Shown: positions 48,340-59,707, numbered from the stretch's first letter. The stretch: 64,000 nucleotides of DNA from Tipula vernalis (GCA_958295665.1 OY282558.1:184986015-185050014); one strand, 5' to 3'. A program made the numbers and translations. Notes: a model not told the origin generated them from the letters alone.

Positions 48340-48400
48340 AGATAGATGCTACAATGCAGAAATTTAATAGAATAGAATATAAAAATTGGCCTGAGCAATA

Positions 48401-49151
48401 AGGAAAATTTAGATGTGTTGAATTCATTTAACACGATACAACTTTTTCAATATAAGCTATTAAATTGATATCAATTAAATCGTATTTCTAAATTTTACTA
48501 AACTTATAATTATAGTACGGCTTAACGATGCGTAATTAGTGAAAACGAAACGTTTTTTAAATAATTTTCGAAGTTTTAAAAAATGGAATGGTGTCCACTG
48601 GTTCTTTACTGGTTTTCTCAGAGAATATCGAATTGGGAAATTGATTTACGACGAAAAGTCGCAATAAATTAATTCCCAATTTGAAATTCCCAGGAAAACC
48701 ATAATTTTAGTACTATTGATAAAAATTTTAACTAAGTAGTTGAAGAAATAGAAAGCAACTGATAATGTGAATTTATTTCACGATATGCACTTTGTTAAAT
48801 TGTATTTGTAGTTTTAAATTAATTAAATTTTTTTTTTATTTTGTAAATCAAAAATTGGTCGTAATTTATTACTTAATGCTTTTATTTGTTTTGATGTGCG
48901 GTGTTCGAATTACAAAAAGAGTTACACCAACTTTTTTTAGTACTATGATGTATATACATACATACTATATATGTGCAGTTCCATAGAACTTACTATTATT
49001 TTTATTTTGAAATTAAATAAAATGAACCAAACCGTGTGAACACCACGATGCACAATTAAAATGTAAACAATGAACGAAAAATCATCAATCGTATCGTATC
49101 GTTAGCAAGTCGTAAAAGGAAACCGTTGATAGTTCCAGTTATGTTAGCCGA
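48401..49151. other. Unassigned stretch
   Basis: AT-rich with scattered GATGCR motifs. Possibly still part of element X. No gene. Confidence 0.3.
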
Positions 49152-49312
49152 ATTCATGAATAAAGTGATAAAAATGCTCCGCTCATTTGTGTTTTAAACC
49201 AATCAAAGAAAAAAGTAAAGCAACAAAATTTTGTTTTCCTTTTTTGATTTTATTTGATTGATTTAAAACACAAATAGTGAGTGGCGCATTTTTCGCTGTA
49301 CTCATGCACACG
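49152..49312. repeat. Palindromic fold-back element, about 160 bp
   Basis: The arms share catgaataa/catgagtac at the ends, then ctcatttgtgttttaaa and rcaatcaaa, meeting in an A/T-rich centre near 49235. Non-coding. Confidence 0.75.
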
Positions 49313-50521
49313 GCTTTAGCAAAATACATAAATATGTTTCCACTATTAAAGAACTTAAACATGTAGCATCTTTGTGTTGGCAATCAAAGTACATAAATTG
49401 CATGCAAATTGTTTCACCAAATTTAAATTATTTTTGTATTTTAATATTTTAATTTTATTAAATATTTTAGTATACACTTTACAAACAAAATACTACTTTT
49501 CTTTTTAATTTTTTAGTAAAACCTTCAGGAAGCATAAAACGAAAATAAACGTTTCAACAATTTTTGAATTTTTTTGGTTGAACCAGTTTATAATTTGGCA
49601 CTTTAACATTAAATGAAAAATACTCGCAGATATGGAGCAGTATGTGTAGTTGTAAAATTATGTGATGTAAAAGTATAAAGTGGTTCATTAGCATTGTTCA
49701 GTAATTTTAATTAAATTAAGTATACAACAATTAATCTAAAAAAAAAAACTCAAAAATTGTTTTAATGATATACATATTCGATTTACTTATCATGTAAGCA
49801 TGCTTTTCAGTAAGGTTTACCTTAGCTGTTCAATTTTTTGTTAATTTTTTCTAATAATTTATAATCACAATTATCTAAAAAACAATTGAAAAAAAATATT
49901 TTTGCCTTTTCGAATAGGTTTTCCATTGAATATCGAGATTCGCTAATTGCTTTATTAAACATACGTAAGTTCGTTTACGTTTCCAATCCATAAATGAATG
50001 GGTTCACATACAATGGACGGTTTTTATACAAATAAACCAGGTATTATTTTTGAAATATGATAAAAAAGCGAGTATAATAATTATTAAACATAAAAATTAA
50101 GAATTTTTAGTGATATACATAGGTATTAATGGTTTTAAATTTATTTATTTTGGTTTTATTAATTTTGGAAATAGTTTCGGTTAATGGGGAAACGGGTTCA
50201 TTTATCGCGAAAAGAATCATGAATCAATTTTGTGAAAAATTGTTGAGGGCACCGACCCCCAAATTTATTTAAAGCTAAAAACGAGCGAGATGTTAATTTA
50301 TCTGCACATACCTATCTTAAATTGAATTGTATCCCTTAGTCAATCCGCCCAACGGAATAATGTACATAAGCATTAGCAGTGCGCTACAACTAAAACGAAA
50401 AACATCCTCGCGAGGTGACTTTTCGTTAGATGTCTGGTGGGTTATAGCTCAATGTAGCATAAGAGAGGCATTCAGCATTAGTATTATTTCCAAATTCAAT
50501 CTCATACGGTCATTACCAATT
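49313..50521. other. Unassigned stretch
   Basis: No gene, no palindrome, no tandem array recognised. Open frames are short and motif-free. Confidence 0.3.
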
Positions 50522-50777
50522 TTTGTAGTGTTTTTTTATTCACTCCGGATAGCTGCTATCGAGAGCCGTCATGTTTCTATGCCTAAATTTAAATTTAACG
50601 CGCTATTTATTGGTAAACTAAACTTATTTAACATCAAACTATCATTTTTAATTCAATTGTTTACCTACATATAAAAAATATTTGGCTCTACCTATTTATA
50701 CGGAGCGCTATCGGGAGCCACTTTTTAAATGACGACTCTCGATAGCAGCTATCCGGAGCGAATAAAAAAACGCAGCT
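50522..50777. repeat. Fold-back MITE with about 45-bp near-perfect ends
   Basis: Ends GTGTTTTTTTATTCACTCC...ggatagctgctatcgaga and the reverse. The inner part (ttaattcaattgtttacc) matches, in reverse, the core of the interrupted copy at 52413-52537 plus 57552-57672, giving a complete reference for that copy. An open frame at 50327-50674 runs into this repeat and is not a gene. Confidence 0.85.
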
Positions 50778-51231
50778 TTTTTGTGCTTTTTACTGTACAT
50801 TTGCAGAAACAAAAATTAATTAACACAACTTTATTACTTATTGTGAAGAAAATATGCGATATATTTTTGTTTTGATTAAATATGTAAGTGTGTGTTTTGA
50901 GGTACGCGTTTATTGAAAAGTAAGCAAAACGTGTAAATGGGAGACATCTACCGAAAAGTAGCGCTGTAACATTGACCAAAATTATTCAAAAGTAATTTAT
51001 TTGCAATAAATTGTTTATTATTAAGGCGCTTTACCAAAAACAAAAATTCAATTTTTTTTTTGTTGACCTTGAATAACAATAATAATAAAAAGAACAAATA
51101 AATCAAATGCTGATCGATTAATTTCATAATAAAAATGATAAATACAGTTGTACCTACATAGATCGATTATTCAAACCAATACACTTTTTCAAAAAAAAGG
51201 GGTACAACATTGGAATTATTGCAGTATAATT
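50778..51231. other. Unassigned stretch
   Basis: No gene recognised. AT-rich. Confidence 0.3.
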
Positions 51232-51461
51232 GAGGAGTGTCTGCTCAAAAGTCGCTATTTACATTTTCCAAAATGATATTTTTTTTTTCTATCAGGACAG
51301 AATTTTTTAAGTGAAATCGACCAAAAGTGGCTATTTCTAGCATGGACCAAAAATTGCCAATTTTGATTTTGGTCAAAGAAAGCTATTTACTACAAAAAAG
51401 TGATCAAAAGTAAGTAGCAAAAAGTAAGAAGTAAATAGCGACTTTTAATCAGACACTCCTC
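51232..51461. repeat. MITE, 230 bp, 31-bp TIRs, TSD AATT
   Basis: GAGGAGTGTCTGCTCAAAAG at the left and its near-exact reverse at the right (31 bases, two mismatches). AATT occurs at 51228-51231 and 51462-51465. The inside is rich in aaaagtggctatt-type words. No coding capacity. Confidence 0.85.
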
Positions 51462-51780
51462 AATTAGAGTCAATATTTGCATGTAGTTTCGATGAGCTTT
51501 TTTTTATTAGAATCATTAGGAGTCATCGTTGAATTTTTTCGGCTAAATGTGTGAGATTCTTAAAGCCTAATACGCAGTTCCGGAGAAATGTGATTTTCAC
51601 TGGTTTCCAATGAAAGATAATTTTTTTTTTGATTTTTCTGACAAGCAGCGACGAAATGCTGTGTGGGTTGGGCTCAGGTCTTTCTATTTCTTCTTTTTTG
51701 CTAAATTTTTGACTTTTCATTTAAAGACTACATCACTAGGGTGGTAACGAAAAGCTTCCTTGCGAAGTTACTTTTCAATT

Positions 51781-52202
51781 TAGTCCGTGTGCGAAACGAA
51801 AATAAAATACCGCATAAAAGTTAAAAAGTTAAATTTTAGCATTATATTCACCACAAATATTTTAAGTGGTCGCAGGCCAGTTAAAATTTTTAACTTGTTG
51901 TGTCATTTGTGTTGAATATCCCTAACCTCACGCCTTTAAGTCAAATTAATTTTTAGAAACATATTTTTTTTGATTCTAAAATATTTATTTCAATTAATCA
52001 TTAAAATATTTAATAGTAATTTGATACCTTCACTTTTCGGGATGTAGTGCTTGAATTTCATTATTACAAACAAGCAAACGTTAAAATTTTAACTTTTTAA
52101 CTGGGGACAATTCGCACTGCAATTCTGTTAAAATATGAGGTAAATTTATTGTATTTAACACTGTTAAATATTTAACTTTTTAACCGATTCGCAGACGGCT
52201 TT
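51781..52202. repeat. Inverted-repeat element with GTTAAAAAGTTAAA motifs
   Basis: Left TAGTCCGTGTGCGAA...gttaaaaagttaaattt faces right aatatttaactttttaac...TTCGCAGACGGCT. Two more gttaaaatttttaac copies lie inside (51890, 52082). Probably a MITE; limits are approximate. Confidence 0.6.
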
Positions 52203-52537
52203 AGTTGTCATTTATCTTAAGAGTGCTGGGATTATGCATTAAAATTTAAATTTGCAGCACAAATGTTTATTTTTATTTCGCTGTTAATGAGTACTGAATC
52301 CAGTGGTGGGATGTTCTAGCATCACTATTTTCGATTTCCGATCATTTCGGTTTTTGAATTATGCTTCCTTTATTACAGTCTCATTTTAGTAGAAGAAATG
52401 TATAAACTTTTAGTGTTTTTTTATTCGCTCCGGATAGCTGCTATCGAGAGCCGTCATATGAAAAGTGGCTCCGGATAGCGCTCCATATAAATAGGTAGAG
52501 CCAAATATTTTTATATCAAGTTTTCGCTAAACAATTG

Positions 52538-52692
52538 ATTGGTTGATTGATTGATTGTGAGTGTACGGCCAAGCATTATAGCAAGTCTCCCGGACTCTCG
52601 GGCACACACCGTACACCCGTTTACACACAACAAAACCGAAGGATAGGATAGGATTATTAGTTGGGACAGACTCGACCCGGTTACAGACACCA
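52538..52692 (-). mobile_element. LINE 3' end, copy R1 (3' part, tail side)
   Basis: The minus-strand tail of CAATCAATCAATC type abuts the 26-bp target repeat at 52537, as expected for a retrotransposed copy in minus orientation. The copy continues to ...gacacCA at 52692, where element Y interrupts it; the rest resumes at 56300. Confidence 0.8.
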
Positions 52693-55600
52693 CACTGAAA
52701 AAATTCTTGAACATAAACTTGATGCCCCATCATGTTCACTTCAATGAGTCTAACTTTTCCTTAGAATAAGTCAAAAAATAATGAATTCACATAATTTCTA
52801 TGGAAAACGTCACTAAAATTATGCATTGATCAAAATTAAATTCAGTTGGAAAAAACCATTCTCTGATGTATGTTATTTTCATTAAAATATGGATTAGTTT
52901 TATAAAAAAATCATTAATTAATTATAGGATACAGACATCTAATTTAAAAAAAAATACACCTAAAATTAAAGCAAAGATTACTTCATAGATTTTAAGAATT
53001 TGTTTGCCTACAATTTAATCACCCAAGTAAATACAACTAATGATTTTGTTGCATAAATATTAATAAAGAAAAATTGCTAAATGTATTCATCTTATTTCCA
53101 CATTCGAGATTTAGAGTATTTTTATTATATTTCCATACTAACACTTTCAACAGTCTTGTAATACATTAGTGCTGGTTTTATCAATATAAGATTATACATA
53201 AAAGTTATGTGTATGTATTTAAATATTAATGTATGTATCCTTAATTCTAAAACCTTAAACATCATTACAATGTAGTACTCGTAATATACAAACAATGAGA
53301 AAAAAAAATTAAAAATTTACAACGGGATCTCTTATGAATCTAGAAATTGTTTAATGCGTGATATTCTTTATTCAAATTGAACGTAGCAACTTGTGTAGTG
53401 CAAAAATTATAAAATATAATAATATTTTTAATGATAAATAATAGTGAGTGTGTTTAATTTAAACTATACATAGTGTTTAATTATTGTTATTTCAGTATAT
53501 ATTTGTACAGTCAGCCACGAAAGTCAACATAACCAGTCGAAACATAAACCAAACGTAAAGAGTTTATCAATGACCGAAAATAAGCAAGGGGGCCTCAATT
53601 TTCGTGACGAACTATTGTACATACATAAATGTATCCTGGACATATATTGCATATTATTTATTTTATATTTGTTTTTAATAATTTTTTTTTTATTATTATA
53701 AGCCATGATAATTAGCCAGATTATTATATATCATATACAATTTATTATGAGTCAATACAAAGGTAAATTAATATTTTTTTATTTGGATTTAACACATTAA
53801 AAATATTGCTTGAATAGTACTATGTTCAATTACCGTTTATTTATTATTTATAGAAGCTTCCGTCGGTTTTGGTGAGTTTGTGCCAATAAAAATATTGTAG
53901 TGCATATTGGTGGTACTAACGAAGCTAATCTCAATATGGGTTCTCAAAGTCAACAATTAATATTACAAAATGTATGTCCTCAAACACAAATTTTACATGT
54001 GACGTTTGAAAAGGCAGAAGAGGAATCATCGAACCAGGAATTATTAAACGAACTTGAACTGATGTTACAAGAATGTAATCTTTTACATCTACAAGACAAA
54101 TTTGCAGGTAACCTTATTTTTCAAAAATACTATAAACACGTCACATATTAAAATTTATCAAATTTATTAAATTTCATATTCTATATGGGATATTATCGAG
54201 AAGCTAGTGGATACGATCTGGTTCCTGATTTCAAAATCATAGCAGAACCCGATTTGGATACCATGTTTCCAAATAAATCAGAATTAAGCCAGAAATCAAG
54301 ACTTCGGGAGAAGCTTGCCGAATGGCGAAAAAATAATGTATCCATCTAGATATTGCTAGTCAATCTTTTGTCTGGAACAACGGCATCGGTGACTACTTTC
54401 GTTAATAAATGGTTGGAAACCCAAAATAACACATCAACAATGTCGCAGTCGCCAGCCACACCTATCCTAAATTTACCTTCACGTTTTGTAAGTATAATTA
54501 TTAATTTTTTTTAATAATATATATCCTATAAGTGTAATATATGGATTTCGTTGTTAACTACAATATTATTGTTCTAAGAATTATAACTTTTCAGTAACTA
54601 AGCCTTTTCTTTATATTGTAGGATTTAAAACATTTTTTAAATACGGAACGAGGTAGTAAAATCGGTCAATGTTATAATAACACATGTCCACCAAGATTAG
54701 GAGAATTCGAAAAAAAAAAATGTTAGTAGATAGAATTTTAGAATACCACTATACTATGAATTTAGGTATGGTGTATGATGACTTTGATAGAATTGCGAAT
54801 GTAAGCAACATTTTTGGGAGAAAACAAGGTAACTGGTTATTTACTCACTGAAAATTTGATAATTTAATTGAATTTTTTTTTCAGGATTGGTATGACCATC
54901 GCATTGATAAACAGCGTCCAACAGGTCGATCATACAATAATTACCGAAATCAGGCTCCTCGTTTGAATAAAATTGGGTACTACGGAACACCTAAACGGTT
55001 GAAAAGTTTTCCCGACAACGAAGCAATTGGTAATGTATTTTAAATTTTAAAGCCGACATCACAATTGAGTGATTTAGTTATGGTGATGTAATATATAATG
55101 ATATAATATGCTACACTATTGTGATGGTGGCATAACATGGTTAATAAACCCCAAAATATTTAATTTATTTAAAAATGTGGGATTATTTATATGCAATTTT
55201 GTTTTTATCCTAGCTAAATCATTTTTCAGTTTTTCAAAGAATCACTTGTAATAAATCAATTAGAAAATGCTTCACAAATCACTGAAAATCCGTATTTTGC
55301 ATTAATTGGCGAACAACTTTGTTTAGATTCCAGCTTTTATCAGTTGGCCACCTCTATTACTTTTCGTAACACGTTATACACAATTAATTTTTATATACTT
55401 GACAAAAATAAGAATAAATTAATGAAAATTAATGATGTTTTAATAAAAAACAATGAAATATACCTAATCACACAATGTCGCGTGATTGAATTATACGACA
55501 AACATTTGAGAGCATTTATGGTTGGAAACTTAAAATGAGAATATGATATTGTAAAATTGGCTGAAAAAAGTTTAAAACCCTTTCTATTGTATACATTAGC

Positions 55601-56297
55601 TAACTCTAAAATTTGTTTTAAGCCAGCTTTAATGTAAATAAATGAAAAATAATTAAATGAAAAATGAAGATATATTTAAATATGGTTACCTATAGTTTTA
55701 GTATTTAAAAAAAAATAAATTAAATTGAAATAAAGTAAATTTGGTGTTTTATTAATTTTGGATCATAAAAAATGAAATATGGAATACTACAATATATTAT
55801 ATTAATAATTATCTGCTTTGACCGATGGCATTTATGTCCATATATCCAGGATATACTGATCCATAGATTAAGGAGCCACTCTTCAAATCTATACTTACAC
55901 ATGACATATGCTTTATGTAAATAAACCTCAGCGTTTGGTTAGTTAAATTGAGTTTTAATGTTTCAAATAACAGTCATTTATGCATATTACCAATAAAATT
56001 GTGGATTATTGAGTGTATAATCAAGGAATAAATCATTCAATCAAAGAAATTCCATCCAAAATTTTAATTTCGAAGAACAGTGAATAATGTATTGTTTCAT
56101 AAAACCAATGAATGAATGTAAGGTTTAAGTTACATTTCTATGTATAACCCGATTAAATTCAATGTTCATTTCATAACATTAATTTTGTTCCACTTATCAT
56201 TACGTTAAGGCCAAAAAAACAAAAGTTGGAAAACAAGTCATAAAACCATTGAAATTAATTACAAAAACATCAAATATAGGCAACATTTTTTTCAGTG
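52693..56297 (+). mobile_element. Element Y: CACTG-ended DNA element, 3605 bp, TSD CA
   Basis: Starts CACTGAAAAAATTCTTG and ends, reversed, CACTGAAAAAAATGTTG. The imperfect TIRs continue for about 70 bases through TTGATG and TTCAATG. CA is duplicated at 52691-52692 and 56298-56299. The uninterrupted paralogue R2 (gacacCAatgcg at 56974-56984) shows the empty site, so both ends and the 2-bp duplication are fixed. CACTG ends and a 2-bp duplication point to the CMC (CACTA/Chapaev/EnSpm) group; that assignment is inferred. The only gene inside is the SAM-like relic. Confidence 0.82.
53901..55637 (+). pseudogene. SAM-like multi-exon relic carried by element Y
   Basis: Five exon-like blocks with GT-AG borders. 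Block 1 (ends 54106) holds LELMLQECNLLHLQDKFAG, the first half of a SAM-like helix bundle. Block 2 (about 54180-54487) ends it with DLDTMFPNKSELSQKSRLRE and KLAEWRKNNVSI, then an in-frame TAG. Block 3 (54622-54830) has a frameshift in an A-run, then RILEYHYTMNLGMVYDDFD. Block 4 (54884-55029) reads WYDHRIDKQRPTGRSYNNYR. Block 5 (55230-55637) is a separate C-terminal module (ICFKPALM end) with an in-frame TGA at about 55536. The architecture resembles unnamed insect proteins repeated in many genomes. Confidence 0.6.
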
Positions 56298-56299
56298 CA

Positions 56300-56528
56300 A
56301 TGCGATCGATAGTTAGTAAATTAACGGCACAAAAGACAAAACAATCTAACTACATTTTTAGATGATCATTTCTCTGGAATCCAGGGCCGGATACTCAGGT
56401 CTCCCTAAACCTAAATTAAAAATTATTAATGTTGTAATTTCCCCCTGTTCGCCTTTCAATAATTTACCTGATAAAATATTTAAGAAAATCTAAAATTACT
56501 CAGCTAAAACTATAATTATAATTATAAT
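56300..56528 (-). mobile_element. LINE 3' end, copy R1 (5' part)
   Basis: Continues R1 beyond element Y and aligns with R2 through gatcatttctctggaatcc, agggccggatactcagg and ttacctgataaaatattt. It is cut at its far side by the pogo-type MITE. Confidence 0.78.
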
Positions 56529-56530
56529 TA

Positions 56531-56764
56531 CAATAGAATTCGCTTATAGCAAACACTCAAGGGACATAATTTTGTTCACTATAGCCGGCTGTTCATTTTA
56601 ATCAAATATTCGTTTACGTTTATAAACGTAGTTCTTTGTTTGTAGTGTAAAAGAAAAAATTAGTGTTTGGGCAAATTCAAGGCACACAACTATATGACAA
56701 AACCATATGATCATTATAACGTTTGTTCATTATATACATGGTTTGGTATAAACGGATTTTACTG
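56531..56764. repeat. Pogo/Tigger-type MITE, 234 bp, TA target
   Basis: Left CAATAGAATTCGCTTATAGC and, reversed right, CAGTAAAATCCGTTTATACC. TA lies on both sides (56529-56530 and 56765-56766). The ends resemble pogo/Tigger TIRs. Non-coding. Confidence 0.75.
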
Positions 56765-56835
56765 TATTATAAAAAACATCATTATAACAAAATAAAGATA
56801 AAATTAAATAAAATAAAGTTGAAATTAAACTTTTA

Positions 56836-57243
56836 TGATTGATTATGAGTGTACGACCAAGCATAATAGCAGGATCTCCCGGGCCCATGCCGTACACCCG
56901 TTCACATATAACAAAACCAAAGAAGGAAGGATTGGATAGGATTATTAGTTGGGACAGAGTCGACCCGGTTACAGACACCAATGCGATTGATAGTTAGTAA
57001 ATTATTAGTACAATATATAATAAATAGGTTAGCATAAGACAGCACAATCTAACTAAATTGTTAGATGATCATTTCTCTGGAATCCAGGGCCGGATACTCA
57101 GGACTCCCTAAATCCTAAATCTAAAACAGGGCTTAAAAATTATTAATGTTGTAATTTCACCCTTGTCCGTCTTTATTAATTTACCTGATAAAATATTTAA
57201 GAAAAATATTTAAGAAAAATTAAAATTATTAAGCTAAGATTAC
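56836..57243 (-). mobile_element. LINE 3' end, copy R2 (uninterrupted)
   Basis: The full version of R on the minus strand: 5' side near 57243, ccggccctggattccagaga, ggtgtctgtaaccgggtcga, then ggtcgtacactcataatcaa at the tail (56836). It contains the intact element-Y target site. It lies upstream of R1 in the same orientation, which makes a tandem arrangement of two LINE ends. Confidence 0.8.
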
Positions 57244-57905
57244 AAAAACAGCTCTTATTTCCTCTTTCATGGTCCTTCTATATCTAATTAATTAATTATT
57301 ACGTACTGCAACATGAATTAGAATAAACGTTAAAAACCATTTTAAACATAAAATTTTACTTAAAACTAATCAGAAATTTCCTACCGATCAAGAAAAAGAG
57401 AATAAATAATTAAAAATTCAATTATTTTATAAAATTTATAATAAATAAATTAAAAATGATAATGTTACAGCACCACAACAGCCTAAAATCATCAATAATT
57501 CAGTTAGGTACTTACTATAAGTATATATATCAAGTTTTCGCTAAACAATTGAATTAAAAATGATAGTTTGATGTTTAATAAGTTTAGTTTACCAATAAAT
57601 AGCGCGTCAAATTTTAATTTAGGCGTATAAAAATGACGGCTCTCGATAGGAGTTATCCGGAGCGAATATAAAAACACTACAACTGTTTCATTTTTTCACA
57701 TCGATAAAGTGTCACAAAGGAAATTTGGTTGATAAAGAGTAATGAATTGAAATAGAAACAGAATGATGTTTTATGCGAGCATGCTGAAATCGCAATAAAG
57801 TAAGCATAATTCAAAAACCGAAATAGTGTACAATTTTATTCTTGAAAAGAGAGACATGAACACTATCGAACATCGAAAATAGTGATGGTTAGAACATCCC
57901 ACCAC

Positions 57906-58251
57906 GGAAAAAGTACAGTACATAATAATCGCTTATGACAAAAGTGCATAACTCATAACAAGTGCCTTTTCAATTTTTTTTTTTTTAGGATATTCATCTA
58001 ATCTTTAATATAGGGTGGCCACGTTGATTTCGAAAACGAACAAACAGAGTAAGCGACCGCATTCTCTAAGTTGAGGAGCCACCCGCATCCACTGACTTCT
58101 ACATATTAACTGCGATTTAATTTTATGAAATTATCATCGTGTTTATAGCCGTGTTTATAGCTAACTTTCATTATCACCCGTCAGCGGCCACTTGTCACAC
58201 CCTAATATAATAACGCATGGGATTTGCAAGGAATACTACTACTCCCTCCAA
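57906..58251. other. Unassigned stretch
   Basis: No gene recognised. Includes a T-run at 57976-57988. Confidence 0.3.
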
Positions 58252-58700
58252 TCAGTATTTGCCTCCGCTAAAGTTAATATGCCTGTAGCCGTTACAACCA
58301 CAGTTTATGTAAATTAAACGTTGTATAGAAGTTAAGGTCAACGTTTTAGCATTGTACAAATTGTTCTCAATCCCAATATAAATGTATTCGCCATCTTTGA
58401 TATTTCTTCGAAACAACCCATTCTTCATCAACTCGTCGTCTTCTGTTTCCTGGTCGGACAATGCACCTGCTGTTTGGGATAAGTCTTTATCGAAATTTTT
58501 GAGAAACTGTTTTGCTACGCGGATTCATCGGCATTGAAATTACTATTGTCTGATTCTATTGGAGATGGATCACTATAAATATTTTGTTTGGCCGAACCTA
58601 TTCTTTCAAGCGATTTGTATAATTTTGATGCTTTAACGCCTGGGCATTTATTAATCGGGAGACCACTGATTTGAGCAACTTCCACCTTCAAAATGGGCAA
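58252..58700 (-). pseudogene. Unrecognised broken reading frame
   Basis: Two consecutive minus-strand frames, 58700-58515 (MPILKVEVAQISGLPINKCP) and 58461-58252 (LMKNGLFRRNIKDGEYIYIG, ending HINFSGGKY), are connected by readable sequence between them if two bases are removed near 58515. Combined length would be about 150 residues, with an acidic Ser/Asn-rich middle. I do not recognise the family. It lies head to head with the env relic, so it could be flanking sequence unrelated to it. Confidence 0.35.
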
Positions 58701-58807
58701 TGGGAAGGATAATAGATACTCAATACCTATTACAGAGACTTATTACAAAGATAAGTCCTTTTTCAACTGAGGATAATCAAAATCTAACAAGGAAACCAAA
58801 TGACTAG

Positions 58808-59330
58808 ATGGGAAAACTCGTGTGCCAGAAGGGCACACTTATCAAGATGATCTATGTACCACTGCTAATATTACTAATTACATTCAATTTATGCAATTCG
58901 AATACACTACCATTCAATATCACAAAGTTTGAAAATCAACCAGCCACATATTTTGAATCCGTTCTAGAGCTCAAACTTACGAATAACGACTGACAGAATT
59001 AGCTTCTTATAAGCGCTGCATAGACAGGCTAGTCAAATATTGTTCATATTCTCACCCAAGCATATGTGGATTAATAGAACCATCGTTCGAGAAGTCCTTA
59101 CAAGGAATGGAGCACAGGGATGACCACCATAAGGTGAGTTTTGGAAGAAGCAACTGGAGATTGTTCAACTTTTTCTTTTTCAACAGCTATTCGGGCTGCA
59201 AGACGACAGAGGAGAGGCGCGTTATGAACAGAAAATAAGGAAGCTCAAGCTCAACAATAAACATTTCATGGCGTTGTTGAAGAATCAAGCGTCAATCAAA
59301 GACGCGACTGTAAAAATCATGTTTTTTTTG
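58808..59330 (+). pseudogene. Errantivirus-like env relic
   Basis: Old, broken remnant of an insect endogenous retrovirus (gypsy/errantivirus type) envelope gene. The first part has a signal-peptide-like hydrophobic stretch (VPLLILLITFNLCN) followed by FESVLELKLTNND, resembling the start of the mature surface protein. Stops and frame changes follow at about 58990-59030. A later part (about 59185-59320) has LFGLQDDRGEARYEQKI and MALLKNQASIKDATVKI, like the fusion-subunit heptad region of these Env proteins. gag, pol and LTRs are not present. It cannot make a product. Confidence 0.45.
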
Positions 59331-59491
59331 TGTTCATGCCTTACCGGGTTTATTCATGTAATTTGCTGCCGCCTTCTAAGCCGCCTCCACGACGGCATTC
59401 GAATTTTTGTAGCCTTTGTCAGCCAAGTTTCAAATGGCTGGATATTTTTCCGCACAGCCAGCGCGTTTAGCTTTTATTGTTTAGGAGCCCT

Positions 59492-59707
59492 GGGGCTCTA
59501 TTTTCGAATTTCACAAACATTTTCCACATGTGGACATCTGTCAAAATTCATAAAAACGTTCGGAATTTTTTCGGTACTAAGGGAATATTTCCGAATGGGT
59601 ATAAGCAGGTGAAAAAATTACCCATATTCGAAAACGTCAATAATTACATAGATTTTGACATATGCCCACATGTGGAAAATGCTTGTGCCATTCGAAAATA
59701 GGGACCC
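59492..59707. repeat. Palindromic MITE, about 216 bp
   Basis: Arms: ctctattttcgaatttcaca and cattttccacatgtggacat at the left, reversed at the right as catttcc-free variant tccctattttcgaatggcac and cattttccacatgtgggcat. The A/T-rich centre is at about 59600. It lies about 280 bases past the stop of the minus-strand amd gene. Confidence 0.8.

Larger units (their letters stand above)
44885..48400 (-). mobile_element. Probable DNA element with two decayed genes (element X)
   Basis: The left end CACAGTTAAAAAAATTAACC resembles the terminus of element Y (CACTGAAAAAAATGTTGCC), and both continue to TTTGATG. The next 450 bases hold about a dozen GATGCA/TGCATC motifs in both orientations, like the subterminal repeats of CACTA-type elements. 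Minus-strand genes inside are a transposase-like C-terminus and a multi-exon relic. I could not place the right end; GATGCR motifs near 48530 and 49045 hint that it may reach beyond 49 kb. Confidence 0.45.
52303..57905. mobile_element. Nested transposon cluster (outer fold-back element split by 5 kb)
   Basis: The outer arms are 52303-52537 and 57552-57905. GTGGTGGGATGTTCTA and cactattttcgat at the left recur reversed at the right, and the inner part matches the complete MITE at 50522-50777. The two halves are separated by 4988 bases bounded by a perfect 26-bp direct repeat (52512-52537 and 57526-57551). That insert contains LINE ends R1 and R2, element Y with its pseudogene, and a pogo-type MITE. 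Confidence 0.8.

Noticed and set aside
50327..50674. 115-codon open frame
   Set aside because: Its second half lies in a palindromic MITE arm and it has no family motif.
52540..52692. Calling repeat R a SINE
   Set aside because: A B-box-like accgggtcga is present, but no A box at proper spacing, and copies are cut at different 5' points and extend upstream, which fits LINE 3' ends.
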